A DNA stretch of 64,000 nucleotides from Acetilactobacillus jinshanensis_A (GCA_043289735.1 CP171343.1:992001-1056000); one strand, 5' to 3'; positions 44,392 to 58,690 are shown, numbered from the stretch's first letter. The notes: a model not told the origin generated them from the sequence alone. Numbers and translations are program-made.

Positions 44392-45486
44392 ATGGAAGAT
44401 TTCAATAATCAATCGAATCGTACTAATAATTCAAAAGAAAATCAAGTTAAACAAAATAACTACCCAACTCGAACCGGCGAATTACACTTCAGAAAACGTA
44501 AGCATCCGTGGGTTTGGCCAATTATCTTAATCATCCTAGTCATTGCTGGAATCGGCTTAATATGGTTGCATTCGGCTTATAATAATGCTCAGAACACGTT
44601 TCAAAAGACGTATCAGCAAGGCAATGTAGATAAACGAAACGTTTCTAAGATTATAAGTCGGGACAAACCTTTCTCGGTCCTGTTATTAGGAACTGATACC
44701 GGAGCTTTAGGCCGACATGATAAAGGTCGAACGGATACCATGATCTTAGCTACCATTAATCCGCAAAAGAAAACGATCTTTCTGACCAGTATTCCGAGAG
44801 ATACTAAAGTAACCGTCCCTGGTGATTCACAGCCTTATGAAAAGGTTAACGCGGCTTATACGTTAGGCGGCCCTTCTAAAGCCGTAACCACCGTTCAGCG
44901 GCTATTGAACGTTCCCATTGATTTCTACGCCATCATTAATATGGGTGGCTTAGAAAAGATGGTTAATGCCGTTAACGGCGTTAAAGTTGATCCGCCGTTA
45001 TCCTTCCATTATCAGCAAGCTAACGTTAAAAAGGGCCATGAAACAACCTTAAATGGTAAACAAGCCCTGGCCTATTCCAGAATGAGTCATCAGGATCCGC
45101 GAGGTGACTTCGGTCGTGAACAGCGTCAGCGACAAGTCCTTGAAAAGCTGCTAATGAAGGGTTTAAACATCACCTCATTACCACGATATAAGAAGATCCT
45201 GGCATCTCTTCAAGGCAACTTAAAGACGGACATTAAATTTGACGACATGGTATCGATCAGAGCTCGTTACGGTGTCGCGACCCATCACTTAAGTTCAGAT
45301 GGATTAAAAGAATACGATGACACGCTCAACGGAATTGATTACGAAGTACCTACCAAATCAGAATTAATTAAGATCTCTAAAGAAATCCGAAAGAATTTGG
45401 GCTTAAGTGATACCAGTGACGTCATTAGTAATAACTACATTGATAATTATTCAGACTCAGATTCAGATGATAGTTACATAATTTAA
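44392..45486 (+). CDS. LytR-CpsA-Psr (LCP) family wall glycopolymer ligase
   Basis: Membrane-anchored enzyme that attaches teichoic acid or other glycopolymers to peptidoglycan. The 364-residue protein has a short basic cytosolic tail, one membrane helix (VWPIILIILVIAGIGLIWLH, ~43-62) and the LCP domain with FSVLLLGTDTGALG, KGRTDTMILATINP, SIPRDTKVTVPG and DFGREQRQRQVL. The C-terminal tail is Ser/Asp-rich. It could act on polymers begun by TagO. ATG start; preceding site is weak (GGGGCG). Confidence 0.93.
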   Translation: MEDFNNQSNRTNNSKENQVKQNNYPTRTGELHFRKRKHPWVWPIILIILVIAGIGLIWLHSAYNNAQNTFQKTYQQGNVDKRNVSKIISRDKPFSVLLLGTDTGALGRHDKGRTDTMILATINPQKKTIFLTSIPRDTKVTVPGDSQPYEKVNAAYTLGGPSKAVTTVQRLLNVPIDFYAIINMGGLEKMVNAVNGVKVDPPLSFHYQQANVKKGHETTLNGKQALAYSRMSHQDPRGDFGREQRQRQVLEKLLMKGLNITSLPRYKKILASLQGNLKTDIKFDDMVSIRARYGVATHHLSSDGLKEYDDTLNGIDYEVPTKSELIKISKEIRKNLGLSDTSDVISNNYIDNYSDSDSDDSYII

Positions 45487-45760
45487 ATAAAAATAACCTG
45501 ATGAAAAATTCAAGATGTTATGTCGATGACCCCAATTATCACCAGCATCATGATATATTAAGGCATTATTAATATTATCAGCTAGTTGATAACCGTTTTT
45601 AGCATAATAAGTCAGTTTATTCCGATGAGCATCATTCGGTTTGTTATAACGGCCTACGGCAATTACATCAATCGTACCTAAAGGACTGCTAGCGATATTT
45701 TCCCCATAATAATTATATTTAAAGTGCTTAAACTTTTTTATAAAATAATTATTCTTTAAA
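45463..45760 (-). pseudogene. Fragment of a CAP/SCP-domain secreted protein
   Basis: The minus strand between the LCP gene and tRNA-Thr reads YNYYGENIASSPL, later AHRNKLTYYAKNGYQ and GDNWGHRHNILNFSSGYFYL. GENI and GHRxNIL are the conserved motifs of CAP (CRISP/SCP-like) domains of lactobacillus surface proteins. No signal peptide or N-terminal half is present, and the open frame runs backward into the tRNA. It overlaps the end of the LCP gene by 24 bp. A truncated relic is the best reading. Confidence 0.62.
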
Positions 45761-45762
45761 TA

Positions 45763-45835
45763 AGCCGTTTCCGGGGTTTGAACCCAGGATCTTTTCCTTA
45801 CCACGGAAACGCTCTACCTATTGAGCTAAAACGGC
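45763..45835 (-). tRNA. trnT: tRNA-Thr (anticodon GGU)
   Basis: Cloverleaf with fully paired acceptor GCCGTTT/AAACGGC, D arm GCTC/GAGC, anticodon stem TTTCC/GGAAA with loop GTGGTAA (anticodon GGT), and T arm CTGGG/CCCGG with TTCAAAC loop. CCA is not encoded. It is the last gene of the rrn operon, after 5S. Confidence 0.93.
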
Positions 45836-45904
45836 AATATATATAATTATGATAAACAAAAAAGCCTTCGAACTGAATCGAAGACTTTTTCTCTCAATAT
45901 CGTT

Positions 45905-46022
45905 CGCGTGGCAACGTCCTATCCTCGCAGAGGGCGATCCCTCTACTACTTTCGGCGCGCGGAAGCTTAACTTCTGTGTTCGGCATGGGAACAGGTGTAT
46001 CCTTCCGGCTGTCGCCACCACA
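45905..46022 (-). rRNA. rrf: 5S ribosomal RNA
   Basis: The minus strand shows TGGTGGCGACAGCCGGAAGG, CACCTGTTCCCATGCCGAAC, AAGTTAAGC and GGACGTTGCCACGC, the conserved 5S segments. About 117 nt, between 23S and tRNA-Thr. Ends are approximate. Confidence 0.95.
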
Positions 46023-46089
46023 CTATTGATTCAAGAGAACTTCGTTCTCTCAAAACCGGATAATATCTATCCCTTTCCGAGGATACCTT

Positions 46090-48976
<2,887 letters not shown>

Positions 48977-49157
48977 GACCTTTGCCACTTCCGTGGCAAC
49001 GGTTTTGGTCATTTTGAATAATTTAAGAATTCAAAAATAACGCGGTGTTCTCGGTTGAAATTAATATTTAAAATAAATAATAATTTCAATAGGAAATACA
49101 AATATTATCCAGTTTTCAAAGAACCAAGTTCTAATGTATGAGCCCTTACGGGCTCAA

Positions 49158-49230
49158 TGGAGTATAGCGGGTTCGAACCGACGACCCCCTGCTTGCAAAG
49201 CAGGTGCTCTCCCAGCTGAGCTACGCCCCC
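49158..49230 (-). tRNA. trnA: tRNA-Ala (anticodon UGC) with mispaired acceptor and T stems
   Basis: Anticodon arm CCTGC-TTTGCAA-GCAGG gives anticodon TGC and the D arm is normal. The acceptor halves GGGGGCG and ATACTCC pair only at the first four positions; positions 5-68, 6-67 and 7-66 mismatch. The T stem GTCGG/CCGCT also has one mismatch and one G-U. CCA is not encoded. The position between 23S and tRNA-Ile is standard. Confidence 0.85.
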
Positions 49231-49237
49231 ATAATAA

Positions 49238-49314
<77 letters not shown>

Positions 49315-49389
49315 ATACGGGCAAGGCCTGTAGGCCTCTCAAAACTAAACAAGATTTCGATATCCGTACAAGTTTCCGATTAAATGTAA

Positions 49390-50925
<1,536 letters not shown>

Positions 50926-51124
50926 CGTAAGAACTTAATTACGAGCTCTTAAGATTAAATTACTAGTTGAGTGGTACGAACGAATTTATTTTAATCGCAC
51001 GTAAAGTTGATAATCTCGTAATAAAATAACGAGACCACTTGCACTTGTGATGTCAAAATCTTGTTCAGTTTTCAAAGACCTACAATTTCAATCCACATGA
51101 GCTCTCGCTCACGTGACAATTATT

Positions 51125-51153
51125 AATATATCACTAACGTGAAATTCTGTCAA
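51125..51153 (-). promoter_or_regulatory. rrn promoter P2
   Basis: Minus-strand -35 TTGACA (51153-51148), 17-bp spacer, -10 TATATT (51130-51125), ~200 bp upstream of 16S. Near-consensus sigma-A promoter. Confidence 0.88.
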
Positions 51154-51216
51154 GCAATATTTAAATATATTATTAATTAAAATAACTTTCCGTTGCTCAC
51201 TCACGCAGCAATTATT

Positions 51217-51245
51217 AATTTACTACTATCTCATTAAATTGTCAA
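51217..51245 (-). promoter_or_regulatory. rrn promoter P1
   Basis: Minus-strand -35 TTGACA (51245-51240), 17-bp spacer, -10 TAAATT (51222-51217), 92 bp upstream of P2. Both promoters are followed by AATAATTG and a GTGAG-containing segment, suggesting duplication. The region 50930-51329 otherwise holds only rrn leader (with TTTGAAAACTGAACAAG, a processing/boxA-like segment near 51060) and the lysS terminator. Confidence 0.85.
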
Positions 51246-51267
51246 TAGACTTTCTTAAAAAGATAAT

Positions 51268-51300
51268 AAAAAAGTGCTGATGTACAATAATCAGCACTTT
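51268..51300 (-). terminator. Terminator after lysS
   Basis: Hairpin AAAGTGCTGA / TCAGCACTTT with loop TTATTGTACA and six T on the minus strand, separating lysS from the rrn promoters. Confidence 0.92.
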
Positions 51301-51328
51301 AAATTAGTTTAGTTTACATTATTTAAAC

Positions 51329-52816
51329 TTATTCATCAGGACGCATGGTCGGAAATAGTAATACATCACGAATTGACTTAGCATTGGTAAGTAACATTAC
51401 TAAACGATCCATACCAATACCAATACCACCGGTCGGCGGCAAGCCATACTGCAAAGCTTTAACGTAATCATAATCAATACTTTCAGCTCCGGCATTACCC
51501 TCTTCTTTTTCTTCAGCTTGTTTCTTAAAGGCCTTTAACTGGGTAAACGGATTATTCAATTCAGAATAAGCATTTCCGTATTCGGTACCTAAAATATAGA
51601 ATTCAAAACGCTGGGTAAAGCGCGGATCCTTCTGATTACGTTTAGCTAACGGCGAAATTGCAGATGGATGACCATAAATAAAGGTCGGCTGTTTAATATG
51701 GGTCTTAACCTTATCTTCAAAGAATTGGTTAATAATATTACCAACACTAAAGAACGGTTTGACTTCGACACCGTGTTCCTTAGCTAATGCTTTAGCGTGA
51801 TCTAAAGACATCTTCGGCCAGAAATCAACGCCGGTAACGTCTTTAATGGCATCCACCATATGAAGACGACGGAACGGTTTATTCATATCAATCTTATGAC
51901 CTTGATAATTAACGATCCCGTCATCAGTAACGGCATTTGCAGCCGCTTTAAAGATGCCTTCAACTTCATCCATGTCATCATGCATGTCAAAGTACTGAAC
52001 ATAAGTTTCTAATTCGGTAAATTCAGGGTTATGATCAGGATCCATCCCTTCATTACGGAAGACACGGCCCATTTCGTAAACCCGTTCCATACCGCCGACG
52101 ATCAAACGCTTTAACGGTAATTCCAGAGCGATTCGTAGGTACATGTCCAAATCCATAGCATTATGATGCGTAATAAACGGACGGGCATTCGCACCACTCG
52201 GAGCAGTATTTAAAATTGGCGTCTCAACTTCGGTCATGTTAAGCTTATTATCTAAATAACTTTTAACGGCCTTTAAAATTTTGGTTCGCTTTTCAAAAAG
52301 ATTAAAGCTATCACGGTTAGAAATTAAATCTAAATAACGCTGACGGTATCGCTGAGCTTTATTCTTTAACCCATGATACTTATCAGGTAACGGACGGAGG
52401 GCTTTATCCAAGAAGTGAATCTTAGTAACCCGAACCGTCAATTCACCGGTATCGGTCTTCATCATGACACCGTCAAAGCCGAAATTATCACCTAAATCGG
52501 CATGCTTATAAAATTTATAATTATTACGGCCAACGACGTCACGGCGAATGTAAACTTGAATCTTACCGGTCCGGTCCAAGATATCAGCAAAGCCAACTTT
52601 ACCGCTACCTCGCTTAGCAACCATTCGGCCACCAACTACCACTTTTTTATGTAATTTAATGACCTGATCTTTATCTAAGCCGTCGTATTCATCATGTAAA
52701 GGCTTAGCTAAATGAGTTCGCTTAAAACGATGACCGAACGGGTAAACGCCCGCTTTTTCCAAATTGTGCATCTTTTGTAATCGAGCACGCATTTGGTCAT
52801 TCATTTTCATGGGCAC
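51329..52816 (-). CDS. lysS: Lysyl-tRNA synthetase (class II)
   Basis: Charges tRNA-Lys. N-terminal OB-fold anticodon-binding domain (VVVGGRMVAKRGSGKVGFAD) and class II core with motif 2 MGRVFRNEGMDPDHNPEFTE and motif 3 GIGIGMDRLVMLL. I prefer GTG 52816 over ATG 52831 because GGAGG lies 8 nt before the GTG and would be inside the longer frame. About 495 residues. Downstream of dusB in a conserved order. Confidence 0.96.
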   Translation of the reverse strand: MPMKMNDQMRARLQKMHNLEKAGVYPFGHRFKRTHLAKPLHDEYDGLDKDQVIKLHKKVVVGGRMVAKRGSGKVGFADILDRTGKIQVYIRRDVVGRNNYKFYKHADLGDNFGFDGVMMKTDTGELTVRVTKIHFLDKALRPLPDKYHGLKNKAQRYRQRYLDLISNRDSFNLFEKRTKILKAVKSYLDNKLNMTEVETPILNTAPSGANARPFITHHNAMDLDMYLRIALELPLKRLIVGGMERVYEMGRVFRNEGMDPDHNPEFTELETYVQYFDMHDDMDEVEGIFKAAANAVTDDGIVNYQGHKIDMNKPFRRLHMVDAIKDVTGVDFWPKMSLDHAKALAKEHGVEVKPFFSVGNIINQFFEDKVKTHIKQPTFIYGHPSAISPLAKRNQKDPRFTQRFEFYILGTEYGNAYSELNNPFTQLKAFKKQAEEKEEGNAGAESIDYDYVKALQYGLPPTGGIGIGMDRLVMLLTNAKSIRDVLLFPTMRPDE

Positions 52817-52918
52817 GCTAAAAACCTCCATCTTTAATTAAATCATTAATTTTCAATTCTTAATTACCTATTTAGTAATCTTATTATATCATATTTAGAA
52901 AATTAAATTTCTAAGCAC

Positions 52919-53944
52919 TTAATAGCCACGCTGACCACGAGCCTTTAAAACTGCCTGACGATGCTGAGCTTTTTCAACGAACTGATCCAAAATCTGATCC
53001 ATCTGTTCTTCGGTATCGGCACCAAAAATCGCCACTTTAGTCCGAGCGGAATGCGGCATCCCTTTCAAATAATAAGCGGCTTGGCCTCTAAAAATCTTGG
53101 GACCCATTTTAGTTCCCCGAAGCTTAACCAACCGATGCAAATGGTTCTTCGCAATCGCAATCTTCTGAGCAACTGTCGGTTCGGGTAATAATTCACCGGT
53201 GGCTAAATAATGAACCGTCCGCTTTAACATCCACGGATTACCTAGAACACCTCGGGCGATCATTACCGCGGTACAGCCCGTATAATCCAGCATTCGTTTA
53301 GCATCCTGGGGAGTCCGAACGTCACCGTTCCCGATGAACGGAATCGAAAGATGACTGGCTACGTCGCGTAAAATGTCCCAGTTAGCGTGACCGCGATAAA
53401 ACTGTTTTCGGGTCCGACCGTGCATCGCAATCGCGCTCGCACCGGCATCTTGAGCAGCCAAAGCGTTCTGGATCGCGTAAATATGATCTTCATCCCAGCC
53501 GGTCCGCATCTTAACGGTAATCGGCTTATCAACGTTTTTAACTAAAGCGGAAACTAAATCATAAATACGATCCGGATGAAGTAACCATCGTGAACCGGCA
53601 CCGGTCTTAACCACCTTTCGAACCGGGCATCCCATATTAATATTAATAATGTCCACCGGAGTATGAGCCGCTAAAAACTGAGCGGCTGGAACCAGCGTTT
53701 CCTTACTATTACCGAATAATTGAATACTCATGGGGTGTTCATGGGGATTAACCCCTAGCATACCTAGCGTCTTCTTATTATGATGAATCAGTCCACGATC
53801 GGAAATCATTTCACAGGTAACCAATCCGGCCCCGAATTTTTTACAGATGGTTCGAAAAGCAACGTTAGTCACCCCAGCCATCGGCGCAACTACGACCCGG
53901 TTAGGAATGGTAACGTTACCGATTTTCCATGCTTGACTTTTCAT
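52919..53944 (-). CDS. dusB: tRNA-dihydrouridine synthase (DusB type)
   Basis: FMN-dependent reductase of tRNA uridines. The 341-residue TIM-barrel protein shows VVAPMAGVTNVAFRTIC, the catalytic-cysteine segment INMGCPVRKVVKTGAGS (~103-119), TVKMRTGWDEDH and IGNGDVRTPQDAKRML. It lies 16 bp after hslO and before lysS. Specific uridine position is inferred from the DusB-type context. Confidence 0.94.
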   Translation of the reverse strand: MKSQAWKIGNVTIPNRVVVAPMAGVTNVAFRTICKKFGAGLVTCEMISDRGLIHHNKKTLGMLGVNPHEHPMSIQLFGNSKETLVPAAQFLAAHTPVDIININMGCPVRKVVKTGAGSRWLLHPDRIYDLVSALVKNVDKPITVKMRTGWDEDHIYAIQNALAAQDAGASAIAMHGRTRKQFYRGHANWDILRDVASHLSIPFIGNGDVRTPQDAKRMLDYTGCTAVMIARGVLGNPWMLKRTVHYLATGELLPEPTVAQKIAIAKNHLHRLVKLRGTKMGPKIFRGQAAYYLKGMPHSARTKVAIFGADTEEQMDQILDQFVEKAQHRQAVLKARGQRGY

Positions 53945-53959
53945 AATTATTACTCCTCG

Positions 53960-54868
53960 TTATCGATTACTTTTCTTAACTCGAGCTTCAGAAAGAACTA
54001 ACAACGCTTTTAAATCATCTTCACTATATTTATAGCGATTACCGCAGAAAGAGCAGACCACGCTAGCACCATGATCTTGATCAATCATACTTTTAATCTG
54101 GTTTGGCTTTAGGCCGGCAATATCACGACCAAAACTCTTTTTTGAGCAGCGGCATTTAAACTGCACTGGCATCTTTTGTAAATAATCAAGGTTCTTACGA
54201 CCAAAAACGAAGTTAATTATCTTTTCAGGCTGATCACCTTCTGATAATAAACCCGTAACTTTCGGAGCTTTTTTAATTTGCTTTTTGACTTTGGCAATTT
54301 GTTTATCAGTGGCCCCAGGCATCTTTTGAATCAAATAGCCACCTGCAGAACCAATCGTATCGTTAGCGTTAACCAGAACGGAAACGTCTAATGAAGACGG
54401 AATCTGCTCAGATTGATTTAAATAGTAAGTAAAATCATCACTAATATGACCCGATTCTAAATGAACGTTACTGGTGTATGGCTGGCGGTTACTACTTAAA
54501 TTTTTAATGACCTGCATAAAGCCGTCTTTACCAACGGCTTTACCAACGTCGACTTCGTTAGCAGCATTAGTTGGTAATTCAACCTGGGGATTCTGTATAA
54601 AGCCCTTTACATCTCCGTTAGCGTTCGCATCTACCAAAATCAAACCGGCAGGACCCTGGCCATCGATTCTAACGGTCATGGATTGACCCGCTTCTAAAAC
54701 GGAACTTGATAACATTAGACTAGCGACGATCGTTCGGCCTAAAGCAGCGGACGAAGCATTGGTCGTTTGATGGCGATGCTGGGCCTCAGCCACCGTATTA
54801 GTGGCGTTAATTGCATAGGCCCTAAATAAGCCGTCCTTAGTAATGGCCTTTAATAAATAATCTTTCAT
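53960..54868 (-). CDS. hslO: Redox-regulated chaperone Hsp33
   Basis: Holdase activated by oxidation. The 302-residue protein has the N-terminal domain (VRIDGQGPAGLILVDANANG) and a C-terminal zinc centre with CRC and CSFC (KCRCSKKSF ... VVCSFCGNRY), the four redox cysteines. Full length. Downstream of ftsH, a widespread arrangement in Firmicutes. Confidence 0.96.
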   Translation of the reverse strand: MKDYLLKAITKDGLFRAYAINATNTVAEAQHRHQTTNASSAALGRTIVASLMLSSSVLEAGQSMTVRIDGQGPAGLILVDANANGDVKGFIQNPQVELPTNAANEVDVGKAVGKDGFMQVIKNLSSNRQPYTSNVHLESGHISDDFTYYLNQSEQIPSSLDVSVLVNANDTIGSAGGYLIQKMPGATDKQIAKVKKQIKKAPKVTGLLSEGDQPEKIINFVFGRKNLDYLQKMPVQFKCRCSKKSFGRDIAGLKPNQIKSMIDQDHGASVVCSFCGNRYKYSEDDLKALLVLSEARVKKSNR

Positions 54869-54894
54869 TACTGACTCTCCTTACGAACTCTTAC

Positions 54895-54928
54895 AAAAAA
54901 GACGTGAGTTAAACTGCCCACGTCTTTT
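54895..54928 (-). terminator. Terminator after ftsH
   Basis: Hairpin AAAAGACGTG / CACGTCTTTT with a 12-base loop and T run on the minus strand, between ftsH and hslO. Confidence 0.88.
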
Positions 54929-54948
54929 AAAATTAATCCTAATTCTAA

Positions 54949-57012
54949 TTATTTCTGATTGTTATCGGAAGGATCCTTAGGCTGATGATCCGAATCACTG
55001 GCGGATCCTTCTTTTGATGATTAGCTTTTTCTTTTCAGCTTCATGCTTCTCTAAAGATTGCTTAGCTTCTTCAAAAGAAGCACCATTTTCATTTCACTTG
55101 GAAATTCATCCTTAGGCTGATCATCAGGCATGTGACCCGTATCGTACAAGCTCTTAATCTGTTTAGCGTTCAAGGTCTCATACTTCAACAGAGCCTGAGC
55201 AATAATCTTATGCTGCTTTCGGTGACCCTGAATAATCTTATAGGCTACGTGATGAGCATGATCGATAAAGTGTTTAACTTCCTGATCAATTTCATAAGCG
55301 GTCTTTTCAGAATACCGAGGCCGATCGTACGGACTTTCGGTTGGTGAAATGTACTGAACATCACCCAGCTTATTACTCATTCCGTACTGCGTAACCATGG
55401 CACGGGCTAAATTAGTCGCTTGCTGGAAATCATTCGAAGCACCTGACGATTCAGAATGGAAAATAATTTCTTCAGCGGTTCGGCCACCTAATAGACCGGC
55501 TAATTGTTCCATAGCGTTATGCTTAGAAAGCAGCTTTTCGTCTTCCTTCGGCAGCATAATTGCATAACCGCCGGCACGGCCACGCGGAACGATCGTAACT
55601 TTATGAACCACTCGAGCATCGTTAAGAACTAAACCGACGATGGTATGTCCAGCTTCATGGGCAGCAACCACATGTAATTCATGCGGACTTTCAACCGCGT
55701 TCTTCTTAGCTGGACCGGCAATAACCCGATCTTCAGCTTCGTCAACGTCGTCGGGCTCAATTCGGGTCTTATTGCGACGAGCAGCCAGTAACGCCGCTTC
55801 ATTAAGCAAGTTAGCTAGGTCAGCACCCACGAATCCCGGCGTCTGACGAGCAATTTCTTTCAAATCAACGTTGGGCGCAAACGGCTTCTTCTTAGAATGA
55901 ACTTTCAAGATCTCGTAACGACCACGAACGTCCGGACGACCAACTAAGACTTTTCGATCAAAACGACCTGGTCGAGTCAAAGCAGGATCTAAGACATCAG
56001 CACGGTTAGTAGCAGCAATCACGATAACGCCTTCGTTACCGCTAAAGCCGTCCATTTCAACCAGTAACTGGTTCAAAGTTTGTTCACGTTCATCATGTCC
56101 GCCGCCGATACCAGAGCCACGTTTACGGCCCACGGCATCGATTTCATCAATAAAGATGATGGCCGGAGCATGCTTTTTAGCCTGACGGAATAAGTCACGA
56201 ACTCGGCTAGCACCGACCCCGACAAACATCTGAACGAAGTCAGAACCGGAAATCGCGTAGAACGGAACGTTAGCTTCACCGGCAACGGCTTTAGCAAGCA
56301 AAGTTTTACCAGTACCCGGTGGACCTTCTAGCAAAACACCGTGCGGAATCGTGGCACCTAAACGCGAATACTTCTTAGGATTCTTTAAGAATTCCACCAC
56401 TTCGACTAGTTCTTGCTTTTCGGCATCTTCACCGGCAACGTCTGAAAATCGGACTTTATTCTTCTTACTGTCGGTTGGCTTAACATGGCTCTTGCTGAAC
56501 TTCATAATTCCGCCGCCACCACGGCCGGCTCGGTTCATCATCATGTAGAAAAATAGGATGAAGATGACCAGCGGCAAAATATAAACGATTAAATTAAGCC
56601 AAAAGCCGTTTGATTGTTCAGGCTTAGCATTTAATTTAACGTTATGCGTTCTAGCGGATTTCGAAATCTCAGACACGGTCCCGTTATTCTTTAAAACCGT
56701 CGTACTAAAATGACTTACACGATTACCTTTCGAATTGCCTAATCCGGCAAAGGAATACGAACTATTAGTACTATGGTTAGGCTGAGATTTACGATATTGA
56801 CCGGAAATCTTATAGACACCGCCGGACGGCTGAACCGAAAAGTTCTTAACTTTATTCGTGTGCAAATCACGCATAAATTGACTGGACTGGATTTCTCTAG
56901 TTTGATTGTTACCTCCGCTATCACTAATAAAGTAAATAGCACCCATGATGACTAAAAAGATAACAATGTAAAACAGACTGCTCCTAAACAATCCATTTTT
57001 TCTGTTTTTCAT
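54949..57012 (-). CDS. ftsH: ATP-dependent zinc metalloprotease FtsH (C-terminal tail frameshifted)
   Basis: Membrane AAA+ protease. N-terminal helix, extracellular domain, second helix, Walker A GPPGTGKTLLAKAVA, FVGVGASRVRDLF, second region of homology RADVLDPALTRPGRFDRKVL, and zinc site HEAGH. I prefer ATG 57012 (AGGAGG at six bases). The open frame stops at 55051 (KMVLLLKKLSNL). Adding one A at each of three T runs on the plus strand (55086-55089, 55026-55030, 55012-55015) extends the protein to 54949 with NGASFEEAKQSLEKHEAEKK and the Ser/Asp-rich end SASDSDHQPKDPSDNNQK. The catalytic domains are unaffected. Confidence 0.93.
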
Positions 57013-57128
57013 CAAGTGCCTCCTCACAATTTATGCTATTAGAGGCTTCAAACGGATTTTAATTTATAAAATCCGTTTCAAGACCTAGCTATAATATTAT
57101 CACTATTAAATTTAGTGAGCAAAACTCA

Positions 57129-57671
57129 TTATTTATTTTTATAAATCTTAGGCTTTAAAATTCCAACGTAAGGTAAATTACGGTAATAACCTTGATAGTC
57201 CATTCCGTAGCCAACGACAAATTCATTAGGAACCTTAAAGCCAACCCAATTAGGTTTAACGTCAACTAATCGTCCGGCCGGTTTATCAAAAAGGGTACAG
57301 ATCCGAATCGATTTAGCACCGCGGCCCTTTAATAATCGCTTTAAGAAATGAAGGGTTCGGCCGGTATCAATGATATCTTCAATGAACAGAACGTTACGAC
57401 CTTTAACGCTGGTGTCGATATCCTTCTGCAATTTAACGTGCCCCGAAGATTGAGTACCACCGTTATAACTAGAAACGTCAATAAAATCCATCTGCATATA
57501 AGTATGCATGTTACGAATAACGTCCGTCATAAAGATAACGGCACCCTTTAAGACGCCGATCACCAACGGTCGTTTACCTTGATACACGTGATCTAGAGTA
57601 TGACCTAGTTGCTGACACCGTTCTTGAATTTGCTGCTGGCTATAAAGCGTCTTCAAAATATCATTGTTCAT
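57129..57671 (-). CDS. hpt: Hypoxanthine-guanine phosphoribosyltransferase
   Basis: Purine salvage enzyme. The 180-residue protein has the PRPP-binding motif VLFIEDIIDTGRTLHFL (~97-113), VIGVLKGAVIFMTDVIR and VGYGMDYQGYYRNLPYVG. Lies between tilS and ftsH, the invariant Firmicutes arrangement; separated from ftsH by ~100 bp. Confidence 0.96.
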   Translation of the reverse strand: MNNDILKTLYSQQQIQERCQQLGHTLDHVYQGKRPLVIGVLKGAVIFMTDVIRNMHTYMQMDFIDVSSYNGGTQSSGHVKLQKDIDTSVKGRNVLFIEDIIDTGRTLHFLKRLLKGRGAKSIRICTLFDKPAGRLVDVKPNWVGFKVPNEFVVGYGMDYQGYYRNLPYVGILKPKIYKNK

Positions 57672-57678
57672 AAGATAC

Positions 57679-58690
57679 CTAACCTCTTTTTAATGCCCTT
57701 TTGACAATTAACCAATATGGTTTAGTAAAGGACGCTTTAAAGCCTAACAATGCTAAATTGACGCCCTTTCTCGTCATTAAAATTTGTGATAAAGAACGGT
57801 CTTTATTAGATACTTTTTGATCGATCCAGATTCGGCGAACTTTTTGATGACCACCGTTTTTTAAACGAATACGATCAGACGGCCGACTTAAACGAATTTT
57901 TAACGGAAAATCAGAATCAAATTTATAAAACAATTCGTGCAAGATTCCCCATTGAATTACCCAAAGGCTGAATCAAACGAGCGTTCAACGCCAAGTTATC
58001 GCGAATTAAAGCCGTCAACTGATCAACGTAATCACCAATATGGATTAAGACTCGTGAATCTTCTTGAGCCATCCACGGTAAAAGCCGGTGTCGCATTCGG
58101 TTCCGGGTAATTTTCAAAGAATAATTAGTCTGATCTTCATACCATTTGATATGACGATCATTCGCAAATGATCTTAAACAACGTTTAGGCGTTGTTAACA
58201 ACGGTCGAATCAAATAACCGTTCGCAAATCGACGGCAACGATGAATTCCGGTTAATTCGTTAAGATCACCGCCCCGAATTAACCGCATTAAAATCGTTTC
58301 CGCTTGATCATTTAAATGATGAGCGGTTAATAACACTGTAGCGTGATACTTATCCATTACCCGTTTAAAGAATCGATAACGAAATTGACGTGCAGCATTT
58401 TCAGTCCCGGTCTTCGGATGATCTTTCTTAGGCCAATGAGCCACCACCAAATTTAAATGATGACTATGACAATATTTACGAATATACCGTTCTTCGGTTT
58501 TACTAGCCGATCTCAGTTCATGATTGACGTGAGCAACGATGATTCGGGGACGACAATATCTTAAATGCTCCAGTAAATAAAGAAGCACCATCGAATCCAC
58601 TCCGGTCGAGACCCCGATCACCACTTTAGTCTGTCGGGTCCACCAGCGATTACGTTTAACTTCACTGGCTAACCGTTTAATTAAATTCAA
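57679..58690 (-). CDS. tilS: tRNA-Ile-lysidine synthase TilS, frameshifted and internally shortened
   Basis: Converts C34 of tRNA-Ile(CAU) to lysidine. The first frame (58690-57923) has the PP-loop VVIGVSTGVDSMVLLYLLEH (~25), AHVNHELRSASKTEERYI and LTAHHLNDQAETILMRLIRGG, a complete N-terminal catalytic domain. It runs out after ARLIQPLGNSMG. A second frame holds WVIQWGILHELFYKFD and the C-terminal domain LSRPSDRIRLKNGGHQKVRR to 57679. Even with the frame joined, the total (~345) is roughly 90 residues below the usual ~430, so the middle domain seems deleted. TilS is normally essential. Confidence 0.85.
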
